DNA of 53,137 bases from Chryseobacterium gleum (GCA_945897805.1 CAMDFX010000016.1:1-53137); one strand, 5' to 3'. Numbered from the stretch's first letter, positions 27,127-35,742 are shown. Program-made: numbers and translations. The notes: generated by a model from the letters alone, not told the origin.

Positions 27127-28338
27127 ATGAAGCAATTCGAAATCCCAGCATATTATCGTTCTCCGATTATCAGCAAGGTCAAGCAACAACGAAAAATGCA
27201 GGATCCTCGTAAAAAGGATTTCACGCCAACTCGTTTGGATTTTGGAACGGTGCAATTTTTAATCGCGCGTCATTTTGGTTTTTGCTATGGAGTTGAAAAT
27301 GCCATCGAAATTTCCTACAAAGCCATTCACGAAAACCCTGACAAAAAGATTTATTTATTGAGTCAGATGATTCATAATCCTGGTGTAAATGAAGATTTAC
27401 AAAGTTATGGCATTGAATTTATTCAAGATACACATGGAAATCAGTTGATTAAATGGGATAAAATCACGGCGGATGATGTGGTGATTATTCCAGCATTCGG
27501 TACGACTATTGAAACGGAGGAAATCTTGACCAAAATCGGCGTAAATGTACAAGGATACAATACGACTTGTCCATTCGTGGAAAAGGTTTGGAACCGCTCT
27601 GAGAAATTGGGAAGTGACCAACATACGATTATCATCCACGGAAAAGCAGACCATGAAGAAACACGAGCAACATTTTCTCACAGTGCAAAAAATGCGCCTT
27701 CAATTGTAATTAAAGACATTTTAGAGGCAGCACATTTATGCCAGATTATTTTAGATCAAAGACCAGCAAACGATTTTTATTCTTTGTTTGAAGGTAAATT
27801 CACTGAAGGTTTTGATGTCAGCAAGGATTTAGCAAAAATTGGAGTGGTCAATCAAACGACAATGCTCGCGACTGAAACGCAAGAAATCACAGAGATGTTG
27901 CGCAATGCTATGATTGAAAAATATGGAGAAGATTCAATCAAGGAGCACATTGCAGACACGAGAGATACTTTGTGTTATGCCACCAACGACAATCAATCTG
28001 CTACTTACGGATTGATGGAAAATACTGCTGATTTGGCAATCGTTGTGGGTGGAAGCAACAGCTCAAACACAACGCATTTGGTGGAATTATTGGAAAATAA
28101 GTTTAAAACTTTTTTCATTACTTCTGCCGAAAATATTTGGAATGTAAATGAAGTTGAATCATTCGATATTCATCAAAAAGAATGGAAACAATTCGACTCA
28201 TTTTTGCCAGTTGACAAAGATAAAATGACCATTGCGATTACTTCCGGCGCTTCTTGTCCTGATGCGATTGTGGATGGTGTAATTCAAAAGATTCTAGAAT
28301 TATTGGGCGTTGAAAAAGGCATTTCAGAAGTTATTTAA
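27127..28338 (+). CDS. ispH: 4-hydroxy-3-methylbut-2-enyl diphosphate reductase
   Basis: 403 aa. Last enzyme of the MEP isoprenoid pathway, an iron-sulfur protein that reduces HMBPP to IPP and DMAPP. The three cluster cysteines are visible: C53 in FGFCYGVENAI, C148 in NTTCPFVEKV and C377 in TSGASCPDAI. The catalytic TNDNQSA block (in CYATNDNQSATYG) resembles the family's region around the catalytic Thr and Glu. It is longer than the E. coli enzyme (316 aa) because of an N-terminal extension of about 40 residues and an internal insert, as in other Bacteroidota. It supplies prenyl diphosphates, the precursors used by the GGGPS enzyme in this window. The rluA-type gene follows at once. Confidence 0.95.
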   Translation: MKQFEIPAYYRSPIISKVKQQRKMQDPRKKDFTPTRLDFGTVQFLIARHFGFCYGVENAIEISYKAIHENPDKKIYLLSQMIHNPGVNEDLQSYGIEFIQDTHGNQLIKWDKITADDVVIIPAFGTTIETEEILTKIGVNVQGYNTTCPFVEKVWNRSEKLGSDQHTIIIHGKADHEETRATFSHSAKNAPSIVIKDILEAAHLCQIILDQRPANDFYSLFEGKFTEGFDVSKDLAKIGVVNQTTMLATETQEITEMLRNAMIEKYGEDSIKEHIADTRDTLCYATNDNQSATYGLMENTADLAIVVGGSNSSNTTHLVELLENKFKTFFITSAENIWNVNEVESFDIHQKEWKQFDSFLPVDKDKMTIAITSGASCPDAIVDGVIQKILELLGVEKGISEVI

Positions 28339-28341
28339 TTG

Positions 28342-29040
28342 ATGGAAATGAACCCGAAAGATTTACAAGTTTTACATGAGGATAATCATGTGATTGTGGT
28401 CAATAAACGTCCTTCTGATATCGTACAAGGGGATAAAACGGGCGATGTTACGATGCCTGATCAAATCAAAGAATTTTTGCGCGTCAAATACAACAAGCCT
28501 GGAAATATTTTTTGCGGTGTGGTTCATCGTTTAGACCGTCCAACGAGTGGCGCCGTTGTTTTCGCAAAGACCAGTAAAGCTTTGATGCGACTCAATGAGC
28601 AATTCAGAGAAAAAGACACCCAAAAAATTTATTGGGCGGTTGTAGAAAAAGCACCGCAATCCAACACTGGACATTTGGAGAATTTCTTATTGAAAAATGA
28701 AAAGCAAAATAAAGCTTACGTGCATCTAAAGGAAGTTTCTGGCTCCAAAAAAGCGATTTTAGATTACCGAGTTGTTTCTCAGTCGGATAAGTACACCTTG
28801 GTTGAAGTTACGCTTCACACTGGCCGGCACCATCAAATTCGCGCACAAATGGCGCATATTGGTTGTATCATTAAAGGTGATTTGAAATACGGTGCCAAAC
28901 GTTCAAATGCAGACGGTTCCATTCATTTACACGCGCGTTATTTGTCATTTTTTCATCCTACGACGAAAGAAATAATTCAAATTACAGCGCCAGTTCCAGA
29001 TGATTCGCTGTGGAAATGGTTTGAGAAAGAAGTAGGATAA
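28342..29040 (+). CDS. RluA-family 23S rRNA/tRNA pseudouridine synthase
   Basis: 232 aa from the ATG at 28342, 3 bases after the ispH stop; a second ATG at 28348 is equally possible. The catalytic motif HRLDRPTSG has Asp at residue 65. GRHHQIRAQMAHIGC and the block for the end of the catalytic core (GSIHLHARYLSF) are typical of RluA/RluC/RluD-type enzymes. No N-terminal S4 domain is present, so it is the short single-domain type (RluA- or TruC-like). The exact RNA position modified is unknown. Immediately after its stop begins an unrelated gene relic. Confidence 0.9.
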   Translation: MEMNPKDLQVLHEDNHVIVVNKRPSDIVQGDKTGDVTMPDQIKEFLRVKYNKPGNIFCGVVHRLDRPTSGAVVFAKTSKALMRLNEQFREKDTQKIYWAVVEKAPQSNTGHLENFLLKNEKQNKAYVHLKEVSGSKKAILDYRVVSQSDKYTLVEVTLHTGRHHQIRAQMAHIGCIIKGDLKYGAKRSNADGSIHLHARYLSFFHPTTKEIIQITAPVPDDSLWKWFEKEVG

Positions 29041-29210
29041 ATTATTTTTACAGAACACATCAAGGGGCAGAATTAGATTTATTGATAACAAAATCTTATC
29101 AACCAGTTATGGGAATTGAAAGTAAATTTTCATCTGCACCAAAAATCTCTCAAGGCTTACAAATTTGCATGGATGATCTAAAACCTAGTAAAAGCTTGTT
29201 ATACCATTAA
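29040..29210 (+). pseudogene. C-terminal relic of a DUF4143 AAA ATPase gene
   Basis: The frame starting at 29040 reads NYFYRTHQGAELDLLI, then MGIESKFSSAPKISQGLQ and DDLKPSKS, before a TAA at 29208. This is the conserved nuclease-like C-terminal part of AAA_14/DUF4143 proteins (YRT..GAE.DLLI, GIE.K.SSAP...G). The N-terminal ATPase and helical parts, over 300 residues, are missing. A +1 shift near 29198 continues the likeness (VIPLTNSF) to a TAG at 29222-29224, which suggests a frameshift in decaying sequence. There is no start codon and no promoter. The left edge meets the RluA stop, so a deletion joined the two. These ATPases are common accessory genes in Bacteroidota. Confidence 0.75.
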
Positions 29211-29244
29211 CCAATTCATTTTAGTCCAATCAAAAACCAGTATA

Positions 29245-29338
29245 ATGCCGTTATAGTTTGACCACGTAGTCGCACCGAAGGTAATATAGTCCAGTTCATT
29301 GGACTATATTGAAAACATAATCGGTATTATAACGTCAT
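29245..29338. repeat. Inverted repeat flanking a 94-bp segment
   Basis: ATGCCGTTAT (29245-29254) and ATAACGTCAT (29329-29338) are inverted copies matching at 9 of 10 positions. They enclose a shorter perfect hairpin (29283-29310) and a near-palindrome GACCACGTAGTC (29260-29271). Size and symmetry suggest a MITE-like remnant or a structured RNA; neither is shown. Confidence 0.5.
29283..29310. repeat. Perfect 11-bp hairpin
   Basis: AATATAGTCCA (29283-29293) and its exact complement (29300-29310) flank a 6-base loop GTTCAT. It lacks a T run, so it is not a classical terminator. Confidence 0.7.
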
Positions 29339-29405
29339 ACTCAGCCTTTTTTAAATTATCTGAATCAATAGATGTTTGTTCTTTAGAATACTTTTTAAAA
29401 GAATT

Positions 29406-29450
29406 TTTACCATGAAAATCCATAATATGATTTTAGATTTTCATGGTAAA
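29406..29450. repeat. Perfect 15-bp inverted repeat with 15-base loop
   Basis: TTTACCATGAAAATC (29406-29420) pairs exactly with 29436-29450. The right side is followed by a loose T-rich stretch (29451-29466), so a weak plus-strand terminator is possible, but no gene ends nearby. It could also be a regulator site upstream of the ABC exporter. Confidence 0.6.
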
Positions 29451-29640
29451 TTAATTTATTTTTTTCATTTCAAAACACATTTTTTGAGTTTGATAAAAAT
29501 GAAAACGATTAAATACACAAATCAAAAAGTCGTCTAAAACTTATTTTCTAACCAATTAACTCATCTCTACGACCGCTTAAGGAATATTAAATATCAAGCA
29601 ATTTAATTTGCTTAGTTTTAATCAATTCATTTTGCAAAAT

Positions 29641-30540
29641 ATGATTACAATTAAAAATCTTTCATTTGGTTATAATTCCAAAGAAGAAATCATTCACGAT
29701 GTTTCCTTGCATGTTCAACCAGGAACAATTTATGGCTTTTTAGGTCCGAATGGATCTGGAAAAACGACCATTATTCGCTTGATTTTAAATTTATTGAAAC
29801 ACAAATCTGGAAAAATTCTCATCGATGGAACAGAGGTAAATATCAATTCTGTTGAAATTTTCAGACGCATTGGTTCGATGATTGAATCACCTTCGTTGTA
29901 TAATCATTTGAGTGGCAGGGCGAATTTGGAGATTTTCGCTTTGTATTATTCCATAGATAAAAAACGAATCGAAGAAGTTTTAGAGATTGTCGGTTTGACC
30001 GAATCAGCCCACAAAATTGTGAAACGTTATTCCTTGGGAATGAAACAACGATTGGGCATTGCAATTTGTTTGTTGCACGATCCTGATTTGTTGATTTTGG
30101 ACGAACCTTTGAACGGGTTAGATCCGCACGGTATTGCTGAAATCAGACACTTATTGATCAAACTTTGCAAAGAAGAAGGAAAAACGATTTTTGTTTCTAG
30201 CCATTTATTGAGCGAAATTGAAAGTACTTGTGATTTCATCGGCATCATTTCCAAAGGTAAATTGCTCTTTCAAGGCAAAATTGACGATTTAAAAAACGCG
30301 CAAGCTGGCAAAATGGTTTACAGTTTGGAAACCTCGAATGTTGATTTGACTATGCTTCAATTGAATCAAATGAATGGATTAACTTGTTCAACTTTTGACA
30401 ATAAAATCACCGTTGAAGTGGAGAACAAAGAAGAGATTGCGCAAGTTGTCAAAAGTTTAGTGACGAATGGCGTGGATTTATATAGTGTTCAACGCAAGGA
30501 AAATAATTTAGAAGATTTATTTTTAGAACTTACAAAATAG
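29641..30540 (+). CDS. ABC transporter ATP-binding protein (bacitracin/lantibiotic-type exporter)
   Basis: 299 aa from the ATG at 29641, chosen because MITIKNLSFGY is the standard first strand; the reading frame extends 33 bases further only from a TTG. Walker A GPNGSGKTT is at 35-43, the signature YSLGMKQRLG near 134-143, Walker B LLILDEPLNGLDP, and the H-loop VSSHLL. The C-terminal ~80 residues match the BcrA-type extension. It pairs with the permease gene starting 5 bases after its stop. Such pairs export hydrophobic peptides or give antibiotic self-protection, but no antibiotic gene cluster is nearby and the substrate is unknown. Confidence 0.93.
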   Translation: MITIKNLSFGYNSKEEIIHDVSLHVQPGTIYGFLGPNGSGKTTIIRLILNLLKHKSGKILIDGTEVNINSVEIFRRIGSMIESPSLYNHLSGRANLEIFALYYSIDKKRIEEVLEIVGLTESAHKIVKRYSLGMKQRLGIAICLLHDPDLLILDEPLNGLDPHGIAEIRHLLIKLCKEEGKTIFVSSHLLSEIESTCDFIGIISKGKLLFQGKIDDLKNAQAGKMVYSLETSNVDLTMLQLNQMNGLTCSTFDNKITVEVENKEEIAQVVKSLVTNGVDLYSVQRKENNLEDLFLELTK

Positions 30541-30545
30541 GAGGT

Positions 30546-31313
30546 ATGTTATTGAAATTATTATACATAGAGCACAAAAAGACGAAACGTTCATTTGCTT
30601 TTTGGTTGACAATCTTTGGTTCAATGGTCATTCCGATGGTTGTTTGTTTGGTGATGTTGGTGAAACCCGCACCCTTTGTGCCATTTGGAAATTCAAATCC
30701 TTGGAAAACGTTGTTGATTACCAATTTTTCGGCAGTCAGTTCATTTCTGTTTCCCATGTATGTGATTTATTTGATAGGTTTATTGGGAAATATCGAATAC
30801 AAATCGAGCAACTGGAAAAAGCTTTTCGTGTTGCCGATACGCAAAGAATTGTTGATTTCATCTAAATTGTTGTACGTCTTGATTCATCTTTTTGTAGCCA
30901 TCATTTTATTTGGAATCAATACCTTAATTTTTGGTTTAATAGCAGGCGCCGCGCATTCAGAATTGAAATTATTGGATTTTGCCCCGCAATTTGAATTGAT
31001 GATTTGGTTGGTTTACCACTTGTTTTTGTCTGTTTTGGGAATCATCGGTTTGCAATTCATTTTGAGTATTTTCTTCGAAAACATTCTCATCACATTGGCT
31101 ATTGGCTTGTTTTTGATGGTTGGTTCGCTCATCGCCGCGGGATTAAAATGGGAATACATAGAGTTTGTTCCCTATGCATCCCCAAATCGTTTTGCTGCTT
31201 CCGCCGGAACGGTCAAAGAATGGATTACCAAACCTGAATGGACTAATTTGGTCGTATTCGGATTGTCTTTCGCTTTCAGTTTGTTCTTCTTTAAGCGCAA
31301 AACGGTGAAGTGA
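30546..31313 (+). CDS. ABC-2 type permease of the exporter
   Basis: 255 aa with about six membrane segments (roughly 20-42, 58-80, 105-130, 150-172, 176-198, 234-250) and a basic cytoplasmic start LLYIEHKKTKRS. The layout resembles lantibiotic-immunity and bacitracin-type permeases (MutG/BcrB group), which have low sequence conservation. It follows the ATPase gene at 5 bases with GGAGG-like purines (TAGGAGG) just before the ATG, unusually close to a Shine-Dalgarno for this phylum. It converges with recQ, the stops being 3 bases apart. Confidence 0.88.
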   Translation: MLLKLLYIEHKKTKRSFAFWLTIFGSMVIPMVVCLVMLVKPAPFVPFGNSNPWKTLLITNFSAVSSFLFPMYVIYLIGLLGNIEYKSSNWKKLFVLPIRKELLISSKLLYVLIHLFVAIILFGINTLIFGLIAGAAHSELKLLDFAPQFELMIWLVYHLFLSVLGIIGLQFILSIFFENILITLAIGLFLMVGSLIAAGLKWEYIEFVPYASPNRFAASAGTVKEWITKPEWTNLVVFGLSFAFSLFFFKRKTVK

Positions 31314-31316
31314 GTT

Positions 31317-33428
31317 CTAGACTTCCGTCCGATCCAAAATTGTTAAAGTTAAACGGATTTTGCCGTAATCAATTTCTCCGTTCAATGCTTCGAAAATTGG
31401 TTTGAGTGCAACTGTTTCTCCAATTTCTGAAACGATCTGCGTAATGCGATTGATTTCGTCTTTGCTCACGAAATTTTCGATTTCAAGCGGATAACCTTCT
31501 TGGTATAATTTGGCTATATGCGAAAATACCGTGGTGGATTGCATGTTTCTCACTTGCGCGATTTCTTCGACTGATTTGTTTTCTTTCAACAACAACAAGG
31601 TTTCCTCATAAGTAGTCAGTTTGGGTCGGTTGTCGTCTAAATGGGTTTTGATTAAATCCATGAAATCACGCCCGTAATTTTCCAGCTTTTGTATTCCAAC
31701 TCCTGAAATAGCTAAAAATTGATCGCTATTTTTTGGCAATTCCATCGTCATTTCGTGTAAACTTGCATCTGTGAAAATCACATACGGTGGAACGTTGTTT
31801 TCAACCGCTAATTTTCGACGCAACAATTTCAATTTGTTGAATAAAACTTCTTGTGTAGTCAATGGAATTGGCTCTCTTTTGGCTTTCGTTTTTGGTTCAG
31901 CGACTTTAAATTCTCGGTTGAAAGTAGTCAATTGAATTTTTTTGTTTTCGAAAAGCACTTTATTTCCGTAAGGTGAAATCTTCAAATACATGTGATCATC
32001 GTAAGCCACTTCAATCAAACCAATGTTTTTCATTTCGGTGATGTGGTGCGACCAAGTGTTCCAATTCAATTCGCTGCCGATTCCGTAGGTTTTAAGTTGG
32101 TGGAAATTGCTATTATAAATCGCAGCTGTTTTGGCGCCACGGAGAATGTCGATTAACAAATTCGCTGTCACTTTTTCTTCCGTTCTCTTGATGGCTGAAA
32201 GCGCTTTTTGTGCTAAAACGGTTCCATCTAAATAAGCTGGAGGATTTTTACACACGTCACAATTCCCACAGTTTTCGGTCAATTCTTCACCAAAATAAGC
32301 CAATAAAATGCGTCGCCTGCAGCCAGAAGCTTCCGCATATTGCAGCATGCGATCAAGTTTTTCGAGCAAAATTTCTTGCTGTTCGCCTTGACTTGCAAAA
32401 TCTTTCAGCATCACTACATCTTTGTAATTGTAATACAATCTCGTGGTAGAAGGCATTCCGTCACGACCTGCACGACCAATTTCTTGGTAATAACCTTCCA
32501 TGTTTTTTGGCAAATTGGTGTGAATCACCCAGCGCACATTTGATTTGTCAATTCCCATACCAAATGCAATAGTTGCACAAATTACGGGCACATCGTCTTT
32601 CACAAAATCTTCCTGCACTTTCGCACGTTCATCTGGATTTAATCCTGCGTGATAATGCTCAGCAGCGATTCCGTTATTTCTTAAAATCGTAGCCCATTCC
32701 TCCGTTTCTTTGCGACTTAAACAATAGATGATTCCAGAATTGTCTTCTTGCGACTTTATGAAATCGACGATTTGTTTGATCTTGTCCTTCTTTGGAATGT
32801 TTCCCATTACTTCCAATGCCAAATTCGGTCTGTCGAACGAAGATGAAAATAAAGTTGGTTCATTTAATCCCAAGTGTAAAGCGATGTCTTTTTTGGTCAA
32901 TTTATCCGCAGTTGCAGTAAGTGCGACAAATGGAATTGATGCAAATTGTTTTCTCAATTCGCGAATCATCGTGTATTCAGGTCTGAAATCGTGTCCCCAC
33001 ATGGAAACGCAATGCGCTTCGTCAATGGCGACTGCAGAAATTGGAATTTCTAGCAACCACGTTTGCATGCCCGCAACCAATGTTTCTGGTGAAATATAAA
33101 GTAATTTTAATTCACCACTTTTGGCTTTGTTCAACATTTCATTTTTCTGACTTTCAGATTGCGAACTGTTGATAAAACCAGCCTGAACACCATTGGCGAG
33201 CAAACTTTCCACTTGATCTTTCATCAATGAAATTAAAGGAGAAATCACTAAAGTGACATTTTCAAAAATCAGTGCAGGAATTTGAAAACAAATGGATTTT
33301 CCGCCGCCAGTTGGCATGAGCACGATGGCGTCTTTTTTGTCTAAAATGTGTTGAATGATTTCTTCTTGGTCGGCTCGAAATGAGTCGTAACCAAAGACTT
33401 GTTTTAATACAGTTTTTGCGTTTTTCAT
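31317..33428 (-). CDS. recQ: ATP-dependent DNA helicase RecQ
   Basis: 703 aa from the ATG at 33428 (MKNAKTVLKQVFGYDSFR); the frame extends 81 bases upstream with only hydrophobic filler. Superfamily 2 helicase motifs: Walker A MPTGGGKS with K44, DEAH in AIDEAHCVSMWGHDFR (with the RecQ aromatic-rich loop), and GIIYCLSRKETEEWA. The zinc-binding part has NCGNCDVC, the RQC domain follows, the HRDC domain lies near 510-600, and a C-terminal HTH_40-like part contains EETLLLLKENKSVEEIAQ. It unwinds DNA 3'-5' during repair and fork restart. A TTG and a 7-of-8 match to TAnnTTTG (TACCTTTA, minus strand, 33439-33446), 17 bases apart, precede the start. Confidence 0.95.
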   Translation of the reverse strand: MKNAKTVLKQVFGYDSFRADQEEIIQHILDKKDAIVLMPTGGGKSICFQIPALIFENVTLVISPLISLMKDQVESLLANGVQAGFINSSQSESQKNEMLNKAKSGELKLLYISPETLVAGMQTWLLEIPISAVAIDEAHCVSMWGHDFRPEYTMIRELRKQFASIPFVALTATADKLTKKDIALHLGLNEPTLFSSSFDRPNLALEVMGNIPKKDKIKQIVDFIKSQEDNSGIIYCLSRKETEEWATILRNNGIAAEHYHAGLNPDERAKVQEDFVKDDVPVICATIAFGMGIDKSNVRWVIHTNLPKNMEGYYQEIGRAGRDGMPSTTRLYYNYKDVVMLKDFASQGEQQEILLEKLDRMLQYAEASGCRRRILLAYFGEELTENCGNCDVCKNPPAYLDGTVLAQKALSAIKRTEEKVTANLLIDILRGAKTAAIYNSNFHQLKTYGIGSELNWNTWSHHITEMKNIGLIEVAYDDHMYLKISPYGNKVLFENKKIQLTTFNREFKVAEPKTKAKREPIPLTTQEVLFNKLKLLRRKLAVENNVPPYVIFTDASLHEMTMELPKNSDQFLAISGVGIQKLENYGRDFMDLIKTHLDDNRPKLTTYEETLLLLKENKSVEEIAQVRNMQSTTVFSHIAKLYQEGYPLEIENFVSKDEINRITQIVSEIGETVALKPIFEALNGEIDYGKIRLTLTILDRTEV

Positions 33429-33482
33429 AATTGTGTTGTAAAGGTAATTGAAAATGAAGTTAGCAATAAAAATTGAAAGCAC

Positions 33483-33517
33483 AAAAAAAAACGGATTGAA
33501 AAAGATCAACCCGTTTT
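33483..33517 (-). terminator. Terminator after the PNGase F-like gene
   Basis: On the minus strand the arms AAAACGG (33511-33517) and CCGTTTT (33488-33494), with further TTG/CAA pairing inside, precede a run of T, 20 bases after the stop at 33537. Confidence 0.8.
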
Positions 33518-33536
33518 AAAATTAGTAGATAATTTA

Positions 33537-35486
33537 TTATCGCTTAATGATGAATTTTTTAGAAGTTGAGCTTCCGTTTTCGAATTCACATGAGATGAAA
33601 TAAATTCCATCTTTCAAGTCTTTTGTATCAACAGTAAGTAGAGAAGATTTTGTAACCTGAACATTGTCTGATTTCAGTTTCTTCCCAGTTAAATCTACGA
33701 TTGAATATTTTACTTTTTCATTTTTTGCCAAGTCAAATTGCAACTCAATTTTATCTTGCGCTGGATTTGGAAATAATTCAACTTTGCTGTCATCTGATTC
33801 AATTTCATCAACATCAAGCACATATCCAACGGTGAATCTTTCTTTGATATTACATCCAAAATCTCCGTTAAAGTTTTTCACCAATCCCAAAGAAGTCAAT
33901 TTAACGAATCTCGCTTGTCCTACTCCTGGATTAACATCATAATACTGGTAATACCACCAAGAAATACCGTCGCAGTTGTCATCTGTCATCTCGAAGGTAT
34001 AGCAGCCAGTTGGAAGCGACAAAGTATCGATGTAAAGTGAATCGTTCGCATTGTTGATTCTGCTTGCTACAATCGTTCCTGAAGCGTCCTTTATAGTCCA
34101 ATTTGTTTCATTATATGGCGCATTGGTTAATGAAGTGCCATTGTTTGTTTTGAAATACATTCTATAGGTCAACGGATATGATTTCACATGCACAAAAGTT
34201 GTTTTGTATTCATCATTCAATTGATTTTGATCTTGTGCTTGGCCGTTTACATTCGTCAAGTGAACATAAAATTGATTCGATTCATTGCCACTAAAAACAG
34301 CAATATTTGAACCTAAATCAATTTCTTGTTCCTGCATGAAAGCCAAATTTCCAGTCCAATTGAAAGTTGCTGCTTGACCGCCTACCAATTGATATTCAAT
34401 AGTCATGCTAGTCAAAGTGTCTGTTCCAACGTTTTTAACTTTGATTATTGGATTGTTACAAACGCCATTTGAACGTGCATAATTTGGATCGTTGGTTGGC
34501 GCGATTACATCTTCGATAGATGCGTCCAACGTATGATTTGGAGCTTTGTAGGTTATCAATTGCGAAACAACATTGAAACCACCAGTGTTTGTTTGGACTG
34601 GAGAAGTATAAGGCTCAAAATCCATGTTGACCTCAAAAGCAGAAGCTGGATTGGTGAAATCGCTGATGTCGTGAACAATTGGATAAACAACTTCTCCAGG
34701 GCACCAATTGGCTCTGTCAAACACCCATGTTCCTGTTTGTGGTGAAATATTATTTACACCACAATTGCTTTTCCACAATTGCTTTTGTGCAATTTGATTT
34801 CCGTTGATTTTTTGTTGGTAATATTTGCTGCAAAATTCTCCACATCCGTTGTTGTCAGAACCATGACCACTGATGATATTTTTCAAAATGGCATTTGCAA
34901 CAGGCGCATTGTAGGTGAAATTTTTCGGAACTAAATTGTTTTCTATTGGATTGGAAGTGTTTCCATAAGCAAAATATCCATCGTAAACATTTTTCGCTGC
35001 CACTGCATCCATTGGTGGGACTCCCTCAATGTACTCAATTTTCAATGTCAAGGTGAAACCCCAAGAATATCCTTCATATTGATATTGCATGTCTAAATTT
35101 CCATTTAAGATAGGCGCGTAATCCGTGACATCTACAATGTAATCATGCTTTCTAGTGGTGCTCCAATCTGTGGCATAAGGCGTGATGATTCTCGCCAATT
35201 CAACAGTGTCTGAGTTTTGTGGCTTGGCATAAACCAAAGTCGTATAATCCCAAGAACCGCAATATTGTGTACCTGAAGGACAATTATAGCGTCCCAAAAT
35301 GTAATGCAGGCGTATTTTACGATACCTATTTCCAGCGGCCGGCAAAACGGCTGTGGTATCAAAATTTCCGTAATGGTCAATTTTTTTATTTTCAAAGACT
35401 GTTACCCAAGTTGTATCTCCTGGAGCGGCAAAAAGATTGATTGCATTGAAAGCAAAAAAGCAAAAAAGTAAAATCGAACGTGTCAT
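33537..35486 (-). CDS. PNGase F-family peptide-N-glycosidase with T9SS sorting domain
   Basis: 649 aa, signal peptide 1-20 (NAINLFAAPG). Residues about 25-360 match Elizabethkingia (Flavobacterium) meningosepticum PNGase F in many blocks: CGSWDYTTLVY, RIITPY, VDVTDYAPIL, ISGHGSDNNGCGEFC and PQTGTWVFDRANWCPG. The catalytic acids Asp60, Glu118 and Glu206 correspond to D80, E138 and E217 here. The enzyme releases whole N-glycans from asparagine, leaving aspartate. About 225 more residues than the classic enzyme (about 314 mature) include extra beta domains and a T9SS domain (FPNPAQDKIEL, ending KKFIIKR). It would act outside the cell on glycoproteins. The alignment is from memory of the family, not computed. 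Confidence 0.9.
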   Translation of the reverse strand: MTRSILLFCFFAFNAINLFAAPGDTTWVTVFENKKIDHYGNFDTTAVLPAAGNRYRKIRLHYILGRYNCPSGTQYCGSWDYTTLVYAKPQNSDTVELARIITPYATDWSTTRKHDYIVDVTDYAPILNGNLDMQYQYEGYSWGFTLTLKIEYIEGVPPMDAVAAKNVYDGYFAYGNTSNPIENNLVPKNFTYNAPVANAILKNIISGHGSDNNGCGEFCSKYYQQKINGNQIAQKQLWKSNCGVNNISPQTGTWVFDRANWCPGEVVYPIVHDISDFTNPASAFEVNMDFEPYTSPVQTNTGGFNVVSQLITYKAPNHTLDASIEDVIAPTNDPNYARSNGVCNNPIIKVKNVGTDTLTSMTIEYQLVGGQAATFNWTGNLAFMQEQEIDLGSNIAVFSGNESNQFYVHLTNVNGQAQDQNQLNDEYKTTFVHVKSYPLTYRMYFKTNNGTSLTNAPYNETNWTIKDASGTIVASRINNANDSLYIDTLSLPTGCYTFEMTDDNCDGISWWYYQYYDVNPGVGQARFVKLTSLGLVKNFNGDFGCNIKERFTVGYVLDVDEIESDDSKVELFPNPAQDKIELQFDLAKNEKVKYSIVDLTGKKLKSDNVQVTKSSLLTVDTKDLKDGIYFISCEFENGSSTSKKFIIKR

Positions 35487-35661
35487 TTAGTATAATTTTT
35501 TCGTGAAGGTAAATCAATTTTAGTTTAAAGATAACAGTTTTGTGTTTCAAATTTTATTTATTCTTGGATTTTCAATCATTGTCTAAAAAAATCTAAAAAG
35601 TCCTCAAAAATTTAGTTTTTTCGATAAAAATGTATGAATTTTATTTTTGTGAGTAAAAAAT

Positions 35662-35707
35662 AGGGGGTATTGTTCAAAAAAATACATTTTTATTGCCGAA
35701 CACCCCT
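35662..35707. promoter_or_regulatory. Inverted repeat at the glutamine synthetase promoter
   Basis: AGGGG (35662-35666) and TGTTC (35671-35675) face GAACA (35698-35702) and CCCCT (35703-35707), giving a two-part inverted repeat that overlaps the -33 element. It could be an operator for nitrogen control; no regulator can be named. Confidence 0.4.
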
Positions 35708-35725
35708 CAATAATTTCTATTTTTG
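35693..35725 (+). promoter_or_regulatory. Promoter of glutamine synthetase III
   Basis: TTG (35693-35695) and TATTTTTG (35718-35725, exact TAnnTTTG) are 22 bases apart and end 17 bases before the ATG at 35743, leaving a very short leader. Confidence 0.6.
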
Positions 35726-35742
35726 TAAAAAAAATATTTTTC

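Larger units (their letters stand above)
29225..29640. other. Gene-free stretch with palindromes between relic and ABC exporter
   Basis: No coding potential was seen. The stretch contains three inverted repeats listed separately (29245-29338, 29283-29310, 29406-29450) and several copies of TAGTCCA or its complement (29222, 29287, 29300). This looks like remains of a small mobile or excised element next to the DUF4143 relic. A 12-codon frame at 29499-29537 is not supported. Confidence 0.6.

Noticed and set aside
29499-29537. 12-codon frame before the ABC exporter, possibly a leader peptide
   Set aside because: Too short, far from the exporter start and without a promoter box.
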